Positions 48,481-58,598 of a DNA stretch of 64,000 nucleotides are shown piece by piece (position 1 is the stretch's first letter; each line of letters opens with the position of its first letter). The notes under the pieces were generated by a model. It was not told the origin of the DNA. It made no database searches and saw only the letters and a list, made by a program, of their open reading frames with translations. Origin of the DNA: Spongilla lacustris (taxonomy: Eukaryota > Porifera > Demospongiae > Spongillida > Spongillidae); assembly GCA_949361645.1 (NCBI GenBank), contig OX442432.1, positions 2,360,674 through 2,424,673 on the forward strand. The letters are read 5' to 3'. The translations under genes were made by a program, and so were the position numbers.

Positions 48481-50706
48481 CCACTTTGTTGTTTTAACAA
48501 GCTACTGCATGTTTGGAGTCTGACCATACATCACAACAAATGTGACCACCTGATTGATGCTGAAGCACCTTCATCCAGATGTGTTGAGTGTGAAAAGTAC
48601 CGTAAAACGCTTCATACTATAGCCACTCGGAAAAGGTTTGATTCCCATTCCACCAGCACAAATCCAAACAGTCTCACAATTCGCAAACTATTGTTATCTA
48701 ACAAGATCTCAACTTACTACTCGACTGCATAACATGCATGATGAGCATCGAAAAGGTGCTATTCAGCTTGAATGCTTAAAGAAAAACGTACAAGAAGTTT
48801 GTAAAAGTGGAGATTCCTTGGATGAGGAAATGCATGAATATTTGAAAGCATCATTGGTAATTGCAACAAGGTGACAGAATTAATGTACTGCATGGTTCAT
48901 TTCAGAAAATCTTCTGGGATCAGCAGCAGCAAGCGGCATCGGTGAGAAATGCCAAATCTATGAAATGGCACCCCATTATGATCAAGTGGTGTCTTTACTT
49001 GCGGCACCTATCTGCAGTTATGAATTGTTGAAAAGTAGCAGTTGTAATAAACTGCCTTCACAATGCACGCCGAGAGACTATACCTACCTCTCATCAACAC
49101 TATAGGCTTTTCAGATGATGTCGATGTACAGTTGCAAGAAGCTGCAAATGTGTCGAAGTGTGCTGACTAACAGAAATGTTTTGTATTACTAGTTAATGAG
49201 GTACACATAAAGGATGATCTTGTTTTTGACAAACATTCTGGAAATATCCTGGGATTTATTGATTTTGAAACACAAACAAATAATTAATGGAAAATCCATA
49301 ATGGGTGAACAAGAATCCCAGTTGGCCACATGTATGATTATGTTGATGGTTCATGGATTTTTGCTGCTTTTTGATCCACTGTGGGATACAGTGGCCAGGC
49401 TTGAATGGTGTGGTTTAAAACTGTTATATGAATTACAGCAGATGGAGCCTCCTCTAATCAACGGTTTTTAAAAAGGCATGATCCAGGTGCTTCCTTTGTG
49501 AATAAAGTACTAAATTCTCATTCTCCCAATCGTTATATCTATTTTTTGTCTGATCCCCCACACCTCATTAAGACAACAAGAAATTGCTGGTCAAGGAATA
49601 AGTTGTTGCTTTGTGGGTAAGTTATGCTGCATCATAACTACACGTTATTAACTTACTGTTGTTGCAGTGTAATGGAAAGGACATAAGTTGGAACCATCTG
49701 AAAGACCTGTACCTTGCGGACAATGTCACAAGCACGGCAGCTCCAGGACTATGACTTGTTCCTAAGCTCAAATATGAACATATAAATCTCACCTCTTTCT
49801 CGAAAATGAGAGTTGACCTTGAAGCTGAGGTAAAATAATGTAACCTGTTCTACAGTGCATATATGATTCATTATATATGAAATTCTATAATTGCAGGTCC
49901 TTAGTGCAACCTTTGCAAAAGCTATCAGAACAACCCACAGCTTCTGAAGTTGAGGAGGCTGTGAAGTTTATTGAGAACTTTGATAAGTTCTCTGATTGCT
50001 TAAATGTAACAAATTATGATAGTGGGAGAAAGGAAAGAAAACCATTTTTAAAACCTTACAGATCTCCTGACGATTTTAGATTATTATTATTATATATATC
50101 TTAAAATTAGGTAATCTAATAAAATTAACAATACAGTAATGATGCATGTAGCATCAAAATAAAAAAGCTAAACATCATTCAAAGTAGGGGAGAGGGTTGG
50201 AGGCAAAGTTCCCAAAACAGATGCAGCATTCCCCCTCTGAATGACCAGATTGAAATGGCTTCAGGTATCTTGAGCAATGGAATGAATCTGTCAAATCTAA
50301 AGTTGGTTACTCTGATAAACAAAGCATGCTGCTGAGTCCTGAGAGACGTTTTGGGATTAAAAAAACTGGTAAGTGCGATAAATTTGTACATACATGCGTA
50401 TACATAGATATGTGTTCTTATTTTCATTGGTAGAGCTGATAAAATACTTGTTCATGACTGAGAAAATCAGCCAAGATCCTTTAGAACAATTTTTTGGATG
50501 CCAGAGGCAAAGGGGCAGATCTAGTGATAATCCCAATGTAAACGAATTCTGTACGAACGAACACCCGAGCACTGCGAGTTGTGAATTCTTTCTGCACAAA
50601 TGTGACAAAAGGAAACTGTAGAGGCAAAAAACGAGCATCAATGACTGAATCCCACTTGAAAGTGCAACCATTGCCTAAGAGAAGACGTATTAGAAACAGT
50701 GTATAG
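48480..50706 (+). pseudogene. Dead P-element/THAP9-like transposase
   Basis: Fragments in order: RCVECEKYRKTLHTIATRK (about 48577), LHNMHDEHRKGAIQLECLKK (coiled-coil part), FWDQQQQAASVRNAKSMKWH (48908), LLKSSSCNKLPSQCTPRDYT, VLLVNEVHIKDDLVFDKHSG (about 49188), TADGASSNQRFLKRHDPG (about 49439), YFLSDPPHLIKTTRNCW, CNGKDISWNHLKDLYL, VKFIENFDKFSDCLNV, EKISQDPLEQFFGCQRQRGR (50461) and a basic tail ending in SV-stop at 50704-50706. Introns remain visible (49617-49666, 49830-49896, about 50369-50431). Several frameshifts and stops, a LINE insertion at 50083-50246 and an Asn where the first catalytic Asp is expected (LLVNEV) show it is inactive. The N-terminal THAP finger was not found. Confidence 0.85.
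50083..50246 (-). mobile_element. 5'-truncated LINE 3' end inserted in the transposase
   Basis: On the minus strand it carries RGNAASVLGTLPPTLSP followed by a short AT-rich 3' UTR, matching the 3' end of the element at 6130-6260. It is flanked by AGATT at 50078-50082 and 50247-50251, a 5-bp target duplication. Removing it leaves the transposase frame continuous (DDFR to LKWL). It therefore inserted after the P-like element was in place. Confidence 0.85.
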
Positions 50707-50746
50707 TTGTAAGGGACGAATATTGATACATGTATACGCATTAACA

Positions 50747-51135
50747 TATAGAAATCTGCAAATAGAATAAAACATACAAGTAGAATAAATACCATGAAAA
50801 CAAAGTGTCGAATGCATATAGTATACAGCATCACATTTAATCCCGACGAGTGAGATCTTCGAATTCATCGACATGCATCCTAAAAGAATCTATTCAATAT
50901 ACTTATGCATGTAATAGAATATAGTAGGGCTGCCAAAGGCCAGCCGGCCTGACAGACCAGAGACCTGGCCTGACCTGTTAGGTCAGACCACGCCCCCTCA
51001 ATTGATGTACCAACGTGCATGCAGTATACGACTACATATATTACATGTACAAACCAAGCTCAAATTCAACTATTAAAGTATAAGGTGCAACAGTAAAATA
51101 GCTACATGCATATGCAGTGTACTACACTAGCATTA
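50747..51135 (+). repeat. Left arm of a widely spaced inverted repeat
   Basis: Pairs with 56300-56699. Shared blocks include AATCTGCAAATA, AATAAAACATACAAGTAGAA, CATGAAAACAAAGT.TCGAAT, TGCCAAAGGCCAGCCGGCC, TGATGTACCAACGTGCATGC and TTCAACTATTAAAGTATAAG. It starts about 40 bp after the stop of the P-like transposase, so it may be the 3' terminal region of that element. Confidence 0.85.
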
Positions 51136-51320
51136 TGTTTATTATAGCTCAGTATTAAGCATAGTGACCTCTTTAGATGCATGCAACAAATTGTCTGAAG
51201 GTTAGACTGTCAGCAAGAACTAGGGAGAGCACTTATGTGAGAGAACAAGACGGGATTTGCGATGTAACTGGAATACTCCTTGGGCTGCGATTTCTATAGG
51301 CTGTTCTCTTGTTTGGCAGC

Positions 51321-51600
51321 AGTGGCGGATCTAGCATAGCCTTGAGGGGGGCGGTAGCACCCCCCGCCCCCCCTCCCCCCATTCATATCAAATGCCGCTC
51401 CTGTCATGAAATTGCCGCCCCCCCTGTCGGAGGAATAGCTGTCCCCCTGGAAAAGTAGCCCCCCCCCCCCCCCCCCCCCCCCCCCCGGACATTCGTTCCT
51501 AGGTACAAATGTCCCTCCAGGACACTCCTACCTAGGAAAAAATGTCCGCCCTGGAAAAAGTGTCCCCTCCCCTCAATAATTTATACTTTTATAGAAACGT
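51321..51600 (+). mobile_element. hAT-like end plus C tract and CCTAGG quasi-palindromes
   Basis: CAGTGGCGGATCTAG at 51321-51335 resembles the ends at 4145 and 5313. It is followed by G/C-rich sequence, a C28 run (51459-51486) and GGACATTC.TTCCTAGGTACAAATGTCC-type quasi-palindromes at 51488-51562. The right partner of the end was not identified. Confidence 0.45.
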
Positions 51601-51911
51601 TCCTAGAACTTTTAAATTAAGTCCTAATTTTCTATATGTTAGACGCGCGTAAAATTAATCAACTGCATGCAGGCGGTAAAAGGTTGGTTCGCAGCTTCAG
51701 CGATCATTTATTAATGCAGAACTAGATAACTGGGACAACTATGCCTGGATGGTGCACTCTTTGCATATCAAACTGCAATTCTTTAACTGGACTACATTTT
51801 CACGAATGTCAAGTCACATATCTATAAAGCAGTGCTGATGCCTATTAAAGTAGTACATAACTCTGTCACCAGTTTCCTCACCCAAGATGATAGCAAAGAG
51901 CTGAAGACTGT

Positions 51912-52179
51912 ACAAGTAAATCAAAAACTTCTCTGTTGAGAAAGTGATTGGTGGTACATGTATGTAGGATAAGAGCAAGAAAACAACTACAGTATGTTAA
52001 AGTGAGGTTTGTAATATATAGGATCCTACAACTCACAGTCCTGAATTTGCAAATGAAGAAGCCTATTTGCAAATGTATAGGACTGTTATAGTTGTATATA
52101 GGATCCTTGCTTTTTGCACCACTAATCCTACATACCACCAATCACTTTCTTGACAGAAAAGTTTTTTTGATTTACTTGT
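51912..52179. mobile_element. Foldback copy 3
   Basis: The outer ends ACAAGTAAATCAAAAACTTC and GAGAAAGTGATTGGTGGTAC are repeated inverted at 52110-52179. The family motif matches the copies at 27877 and 33594. An inner mini-palindrome is built on ATTTGCAAAT. No ORF fragment accompanies this copy. The right end carries an extra TTACTTGTTCATTTACTTGT duplication. Confidence 0.82.
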
Positions 52180-52839
52180 TCATTTACTTGTTCCTCTAAT
52201 TTTTTCTTTGCATGCCAGGAGTGGCTTATTGTATTCCACACTACCCTAACGCACATGATACAGGATGTCCTTTTAACATCACCATTTTTACTGGTCACCG
52301 CTGATCTCTGGATATTAGTTTGATACCCCCCCCCCCCCCTTAAGAACATACCGGAAAGAGCACAGGAATAGATAGTATGTATTCTTTTTTGCACATTTCA
52401 GTACATACAAGTGAAGTTGTGCCCAGTACAGAGACAATTAGAAACTTGTGACTGTGGGCTGAATTGAAAATGGTGAAATGACCGCATGGGATCATTCTAA
52501 TAAGCAGTCATTCCAGACATGGTCTGGCTACAGACACCTGATCAAACATTGTATTGTGGTGACTGCTGGATTTTGTTGATGACTTAAATTGCTTTTTGAC
52601 ATTTATGACAAAAATAGCTGTCGCTCATTTAATTGACACCTGACATCGTTTAAATATGCACATATAAATGACTGACATATTTTCATTCGTTGATGTAGGA
52701 AGCAGAGAGGTAAATCCATTAACTGTGCATGTATCGATCGGCGTAATTAAAACGTTCAATTGAAGCGACATTAATAAATCATGCGAAACAGAAGGGCGCA
52801 TTCGCTCGGGGAATGTTTGGGGGAACAATTTGTGCCAAG
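52180..52839. other. No gene recognised
   Basis: AT-rich spacer with a C14 tract at 52326-52339. Confidence 0.45.
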
Positions 52840-53026
52840 GAGAAATGGGGGGACATTTCTACCAGGGGGGACATTTTCTCCTAGGCACAAATGTCCCCCC
52901 GGACATTCTTTCCTAGGAACCATTGTCCGGGGGACAGTAGTACCTAGGAAATATTGTCCGGGGGACAGCCATGCCTAGGAAAAAATGTCCGGGGGTACAG
53001 TGAAGGGGGGGGGGGGGGGGGGGGGG
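52840..53026. repeat. Tandem quasi-palindromes centred on CCTAGG, ending in G22
   Basis: CCTAGG occurs about every 37 bp at roughly 52893, 52911, 52952 and 52974 (also CCAGG near 52862). Each is flanked by complementary GGACAtT and AaTGTCC arms and separated by G/C runs. The array ends in a G22 tract (53005-53026). Same motif as 51488-51562. Confidence 0.8.
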
Positions 53027-53695
53027 ACAGAATTTCCTACGACACCCCCACAAGTGTAGTGGCGTTCCGTAAAAGGAGCAAATGGCGATTTTACATGCAT
53101 CCCAACGACAATATAGTCTAGATATATATAGTTGCAATACAGCTACCAATGATGTATCTAAAGGGGAATTGTAGAACCGGACATAAAAAAATTTGTGGAG
53201 CAGCCAAACTCAACAGAACCCATACAGTGCATGTGACTGTGGGGACATGCATCCTTGCAAATGAAAATTGTGTTGTGCTGAAGTATGCATGATGATGCAT
53301 GAGACTGACTTTTGATGTGACACATGCAATACGTATACCTACATCAGAAATGTATATATCTGCTCTCATTGTTGCGTGTGAAAACTGTCTTGTATTTGAA
53401 TGGATTGTTTTTTTTTTTGTTTGTTTTTTTTTTAAGTATCAAGTTTAAAAGTATTACAAACGCATGTATACATTTTAGAATAAATAAAACAAAACGGAGC
53501 TAGAAGGCAACGGGGTCGTCAACCACTAGTCGTCATTCTACAGATAACGATTGGTTAGTGCAATCGTCAATTGATCCGTATACTCGTGTTTCTATATATG
53601 TTGGCGGATCGTACACGTATGCCCGACTGCCCGTGCTCGCGCGAATTCATCGATTGACCCCTTAGATACATGTAGGAAGGATTCGACAGCATACC
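53027..53695. other. No gene recognised
   Basis: Spacer before the gypsy insertion; T-rich runs near 53408-53432. Confidence 0.45.
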
Positions 53696-53700
53696 GCAGT

Positions 53701-53969
53701 TGTGAAGTACTGGAATACCCCGCGCTCGTGACCCAATGGCAGCCTGTTTATGAATCAATATCAGCTTAGAGCAGCGATAAGAATCACACAGCACTAGGCA
53801 CACAATTAACATCAGTTCGCGTCTTCGTCCATCCGTCAGGTATGCCAGCCTCCAAATGATCTGCCGTTCCTCTGCTGAGCGGTAGCTTAAGTACCTCCGA
53901 TGAATCTTCGAGAATGTTCTCAAGGGTTAACTAGGCAATTACAATTACACAATAAATGACAATACTACA
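53701..53969 (-). repeat. 3' LTR
   Basis: 269 bp. Identical to the partner LTR except for two T/C differences near 53820-53824. On the minus strand it starts TGTAGTATTGTC and ends GTACTTCACA. Confidence 0.95.
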
Positions 53970-53980
53970 CTTCTCCCCCT

Positions 53981-55762
53981 TTAGAATCTATCTGGGGGAC
54001 GATGAGGACGTGTTGAACGTCGGAGCACTGGTGCAGGTGGGGGTGGTTCCACTGGATCCATTGGGACCATCTGTTCTTGATCCACTTCCCCTGGAGGTAG
54101 TGCTGGCACTGGTGGAGTATCTAACACTAGTGGTAATGGGTCATCATCATCATCATCTATGTCACTATCATCATTGTTAACTCCCCCTGCTCTGACCCGC
54201 ACATGATCAACATGATAGCGTGCTTCCTGTCCATCCTTAACCTTCACTATCAAGTTTAAAGGTCCTAACAACTTGACCACCACACCAGGAAGCCACTTAG
54301 GGGACCCTCTATGATTCACCACATAAACCTCATCTCCAACTTGAAAGGTTCTAGACTGGACATGTTGGTCATGGTGTGTCTTCTGCCTCTCCTGACTCTG
54401 CTGTACCCGCTGTGCCACACTAGGAAAAAGGAAATCCAAATGAGATCTTGGACGACGCCCCATTAACAACTCTGCTGGCGGCTGCCCAGTAGTCGAGTGT
54501 GGTGTCAGCCTGTATTGGAAGAGGAATCGAGCTAATCTGGTTTCTAAATCCCCTGTTGTCTTCTTAAGTGCTTCCTTTACAGTTTGCACTGCACGCTCAG
54601 CCAACCCATTACTGGCTGGGTGGTAGGGGGCACTTTTCACATGCCTAAACCCATTCAGCTTGACAAAGGTCTGGAATTGTGCACTTGTGAAAGCTGACCC
54701 ATTGTCTGAGACCAATACTTCAGGCAGCCCATGGGTTGAAAAGACATGTCGCAAGACCCGTATAGCTTGTTCTGCCGAGGGTGAGCTGACAATAGAGGCC
54801 TCTAACCATTTTGAGTGTGCGTCCACAATTACCATCAGGGTTTTACCTAAAAATGGCCCCGCAAAATCCACATGCAACCGTACCCAAGGCTTAGTTGGCC
54901 ACTCCCAAGGATGTAAGGGGGCTTTAGGAGGAGATTTCCGACTACTTTGACAGGCTACACATTCTTTCACCTTACTCTCCAGTTGAGAGTCTAACGCTGG
55001 CCACCAGACCACACCCCTTGCCAATGCTTTCATCCTGGAGATTCCAGGATGCCCTTCATGCAGCAACCTAACCACAGCCTCTCTACCAGCAGATGGTACC
55101 ACCACCCGTGAGCCCCAAAGGACACACCCATCTTCTACGCTTAGCTCATGTTTCCGCTGTTCATACGGTTGGAAATCCACTCCCTTCTGCGGTTGCCATC
55201 CATGGAGAACCATTCTTCTCACCCGGGAGAGAACCGGATCCCTATCAGTCCATGACTTTATGGTAGCAGCCGACACTGCTGAGCCCATGTCTGAAAGTGC
55301 CTCCATCATCAGGACAGTATCCCCTGGCACAGGAACACTGCTTGGACTTTCCCTCAGTGGTAGTCTGCTTAGACCATCAGCATTTGAGTTTTCTTTCCCT
55401 GCCCTGAACACTATCCGATAGTCGTACGCGCTCAAGGTCAGAGCCCACCTCTGTATCCTAGCTGATGCCATCGTTGGTACTGGCTTATCTTCCTTAAAGA
55501 GAAACTGCAAAGGTTTATGATCAGAATGCACCACAAATTTCCGCCCATACAAGTACTGGTGAAATTTCTTGACCCCAAAGACTATTGCTAATTCCTCTTT
55601 CTCTAACTGAGAATACTTTTTCTCTGCAGGAGCTAACGAACGGGAAGCATATGCGATGGGTTTATCTGACCCATCCTCACATACATGGGACAGAACAGCT
55701 CCTAGCCCATAAGGTGAAGCATCACATGAAAGTGCAAGCTGTAATGTAGGGTCAAAATGCAC
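53981..55762 (-). CDS. Truncated gypsy Pol: RNase H and integrase
   Basis: 593 codons from the first Met. The RNase H domain (about residues 5-120) keeps the Asp-Glu-Asp contexts SCDASPYGLG, LEKEELAIV and VHSDHKPL. The integrase has its zinc finger (HEGHPGISRMK...ECVACQSS, about 235-275), the catalytic contexts HVDFAGPF, VSDNGSAF and NGLAERAVQ (about 290-390), and a C-terminal barrel (WLPGVVVKLLGPLNLIVKV). The homologous frame extends upstream toward the 5' LTR through the end of the RT region but is interrupted by TAG at 55826-55828. No gag, protease or RT catalytic motif is present, so it cannot act alone. Confidence 0.93.
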   Translation of the reverse strand: MHFDPTLQLALSCDASPYGLGAVLSHVCEDGSDKPIAYASRSLAPAEKKYSQLEKEELAIVFGVKKFHQYLYGRKFVVHSDHKPLQFLFKEDKPVPTMASARIQRWALTLSAYDYRIVFRAGKENSNADGLSRLPLRESPSSVPVPGDTVLMMEALSDMGSAVSAATIKSWTDRDPVLSRVRRMVLHGWQPQKGVDFQPYEQRKHELSVEDGCVLWGSRVVVPSAGREAVVRLLHEGHPGISRMKALARGVVWWPALDSQLESKVKECVACQSSRKSPPKAPLHPWEWPTKPWVRLHVDFAGPFLGKTLMVIVDAHSKWLEASIVSSPSAEQAIRVLRHVFSTHGLPEVLVSDNGSAFTSAQFQTFVKLNGFRHVKSAPYHPASNGLAERAVQTVKEALKKTTGDLETRLARFLFQYRLTPHSTTGQPPAELLMGRRPRSHLDFLFPSVAQRVQQSQERQKTHHDQHVQSRTFQVGDEVYVVNHRGSPKWLPGVVVKLLGPLNLIVKVKDGQEARYHVDHVRVRAGGVNNDDSDIDDDDDDPLPLVLDTPPVPALPPGEVDQEQMVPMDPVEPPPPAPVLRRSTRPHRPPDRF

Positions 55763-55936
55763 CAGCAGGGTTTCAGATGTAAGTTGTGACTTGGCTATAC
55801 AAAAAGCCTCTTCCTGTTCTCTCCCCTAACACCATACCTGTCCCTTACTTAGCAGCTTGTACAAGGGTGCCAAAGTGCTCGACAAGTGGGGTAAGAACTT
55901 ACCATAATAGTTCAACAATCCCACCCTCGTCGCCAC

Positions 55937-56205
55937 TGTGAAGTACTGGAATACCCCGCGCTCGTGACCCAATGGCAGCCTGTTTATGAATCAATATCAG
56001 CTTAGAGCAGCGATAAGAATCACACAGCACTAGGCACACAATTAACATCAGTTCGCGCCTCCGTCCATCCGTCAGGTATGCCAGCCTCCAAATGATCTGC
56101 CGTTCCTCTGCTGAGCGGTAGCTTAAGTACCTCCGATGAATCTTCGAGAATGTTCTCAAGGGTTAACTAGGCAATTACAATTACACAATAAATGACAATA
56201 CTACA
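55937..56205 (-). repeat. 5' LTR
   Basis: 269 bp, TG...CA ends, directly followed on the minus strand by the primer-binding region. Confidence 0.95.
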
Positions 56206-56299
56206 GCAGTATAGTTTGATATGACGCGATGTAAATCCCCGACCCTTATACTCGTACGAGGTGCATGGTACCGGGTGGTATTGATAAGTGCATAATGCT

Positions 56300-56699
56300 A
56301 TTGTAGTATAGTATACTGCATATGCATGTAGCTATTTTTAGTGCTGTTGCACCTTATACTTTAATAGTTGAATTTGAGCTTGGTTTGTACATGTAATAAA
56401 CACATGTATATGTGGTCATAAACTGCATGCACGTTGGTACATCAAGGGGGCGTGGTCTGGCTTGACAGGTCAGGTCAGGCCGGCTGGCCTTTGGCAACCC
56501 TTATAAGTATATAGAATAGATCATTTGTCAATCCGCAAGGATGCATGTTATATAGGTCCGATGAAGCTTTCACACGTCGGGGATTAATTAAATGTGATGC
56601 ATGCATTCGAAACTTTGTTTTCATGATATTATAGAAGTTGCAGTTTTTAGTTTTTCTACTTGTATGTTTTATTCTATAATTATATTTGCAGATTTTTAT
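56300..56699 (-). repeat. Right arm of the widely spaced inverted repeat
   Basis: Inverted copy of 50747-51135. It begins about 90 bp beyond the gypsy 5' LTR and its target duplication. Differences are mostly small indels. Confidence 0.85.
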
Positions 56700-57408
56700 A
56701 GGGCATTGACCGCTGAATTATAGTGCATCAGACTGACAGCAAAGAGGAAACTGATTAATATAGGTGGGGTGGGTTGTGGGTATAATGCCATTATATCTTA
56801 GCATAGAGACTACTCATTAGATGGTTTAGTCTGGAAGTGTCTTGTTAGGTGGCTTAGGCTTCAATGTTTTCAAATGATTATACCACTCCCTTCCACGCAC
56901 TGACCCACCCACCCACCCACCAGCTCACGCTCTAGCCGGGTCTATACTTGTTGCTGCATGGAGTTGACAACGAGCAAGATGAAGTACAAACTAAGGGTGA
57001 AGTGTTCATGTGCAATCATGCAGGGACTTACCCTATAGGTGTGAGGTTTCAAGGCTGTTTAGCAATCTACATGCATGTAGCGGGTTACTGCATGGTATAG
57101 GAGGCACTCCAGAGCGCTTCATATACCACTACAAAGTGCGTCCTTTATTTCTATAGAGTATACTCAATTAAAGAAACAAAAAATATATCCAGCTTTTCTG
57201 TTGCATATAGCTGTTGTTAGCTATCCAATTTCTTCATGCACTCTTTTGGAATGCCTCTGGCCGGGAATCTTCCGCGCTTCGAATTTGGGTCGGCGAGGGT
57301 GTACCCCGCACTGGATTTCACACATTATTAACATCGATAGCCTTGTCTACTATGGCTTCAATGGTGTGTTTAAAAGCAAACTGCGCGCAATGAATCACAT
57401 GCAGTAAA
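56700..57408. other. No gene recognised; upstream region of the TIL gene
   Basis: A short (CCCA)n run lies near 56907-56921. The promoter of the following gene should lie at the right end; no convincing TATA box was seen. Confidence 0.4.
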
Positions 57409-57839
57409 ATGCGCCTAAGTATGAGCGTTTTCAAGTTAGCTTTGCTGTTCGCAACGTTGGGTGCCATTTTGTCATTGGTTCATGCGCAAGGTACAGCGGC
57501 CAGTAAGTGGTGGAATTAATACTGATACTAAAACATCTTTAAATTAAGGCGACTTATTTTTCGTGCGTCTGCAATGATAAACTGTGCCGCATTTAATATG
57601 TGAAACATTTTTGTGTCGTGATCGGTCTTATGTATCCTATATCTTTTTTTACAGACAGGGCAATTTGTCCCGAAGGAAAGGTGTTCGCTGGGTGCAAGCC
57701 ATGTGGCGGCACGATATCATGCGCGAACCCCAACCCGACAATTTGTCCTCTAATTTGCATATCCGGATGTGTGTGCGCGCCTGGAACGTTTCTGAACGGA
57801 AAGTCCGGACTGTGTGTTCCATTGGACCAGTGCACTTAA
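57409..57839 (+). CDS. Secreted TIL-domain serine protease inhibitor
   Basis: Exon 1 is 57409-57502 (donor GTAAGT) and exon 2 is 57655-57839 (acceptor TTTACAG), joined in phase 1 to give 92 residues. The N-terminus MRLSMSVFKLALLFATLGAI plus LSLVHA is a signal peptide, cut probably after HAQ or VHA. A second Met at codon 5 is an equally good start. The mature part is one trypsin-inhibitor-like domain with ten cysteines in the classic order: ICPEGKVFAGCKPC, SC, TICPLICISGCVCAPG, then GLCVPLDQC. The family inhibits serine proteases outside the cell; the target is unknown. The reactive loop lies around the region after the fourth and before the sixth Cys (ANPNPTICPL). Confidence 0.9.
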
Positions 57840-57911
57840 TATTAGTGCATGCGCATGCATATTGTCTCGTGTGAACACCTGTGCCCTTTCAGCTCGGCAC
57901 TATTTGATACA

Positions 57912-57917
57912 AATAAA
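57912..57917 (+). terminator. Polyadenylation signal AATAAA
   Basis: Canonical AATAAA 73 bases after the TIL stop codon, followed by a GT-rich stretch (CAGTGTTCTGG). Confidence 0.75.
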
Positions 57918-58144
57918 CAGTGTTCTGGATTTTAAATTTTACATCAAAGTATTATCATGCATAAAAGCAGTGGGTGTCGGGCGCCCGGGGGCATAATGCA
58001 CTAATGGCGCCCCGCCCCCAGCCCAAGTGCTTGCGTTTGGCCAAATACGGATACGGAGAGAGTGGGGCGCCCTGCTGCGTTGCGCGCAGCTTAAGCTCTT
58101 GTTCCAAAATTGACCTCCAAGGAATTAAATAAAATGATATTGTG

Positions 58145-58148
<4 letters not shown>

Positions 58149-58179
<31 letters not shown>

Positions 58180-58400
58180 TGTCGCCACCGCCCCTCCCCC
58201 CTCCCCACCCCTCTCTCGGGCCGTCACTTACATGCACACATGTGCACACGCACGCACGCTCACACAGGGGCGGCGGAAGATGTTTACGTTACGCCGATTC
58301 AATCAGTGGAGGGAGGGTCCTGATATTGCGCTTTATGCAGCTGGTAAATTAATTATCTAATAATATCAAGTTAAAAATCATACTCTAGCTAGATAAAGGT

Positions 58401-58431
<31 letters not shown>

Positions 58432-58473
58432 ATTACCCCTCCCCCCCCCCCCCCCCCGGTTCCGCCGCCGCTG
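58149..58473. mobile_element. G/C-tract element with CAGGGGCGGCGGAA ends
   Basis: A G29 run at 58149-58177. CAGGGGCGGCGGAA begins at 58265 and its near-complement TTCCGCCGCCGCTG ends at 58473. G30 (58401-58430) and C18 (58440-58457) tracts lie between. The ends resemble the hAT-like ends elsewhere in the window. The flanks are CA-rich and do not give a clear 8-bp duplication. Confidence 0.5.
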
Positions 58474-58598
58474 ACACACTGTCACACACACACACACTTT
58501 TACCTTGGCTTCAGTTCATCCGCCTGATCCGCGACCGATCCGAAATTTGCGTCATCATATTAAAGTCAGGTTAAAATAATCCGTTATACAACCGCTAA

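Larger units (their letters stand above)
53701..56205 (-). mobile_element. Young, internally deleted Ty3/gypsy LTR element
   Basis: Two direct 269-bp LTRs (53701-53969 and 55937-56205), each TG...CA, differ at two positions. A 5-bp target duplication GCAGT lies at 53696-53700 and 56206-56210. On the minus strand the primer-binding side begins GTGGCGACGAGGGTGGG directly after the 5' LTR. A polypurine tract, AAAGGGGGAGAAG, precedes the 3' LTR. The interior is only 1967 bp: gag, protease and nearly all of reverse transcriptase are missing. A non-autonomous deletion derivative. Confidence 0.96.
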
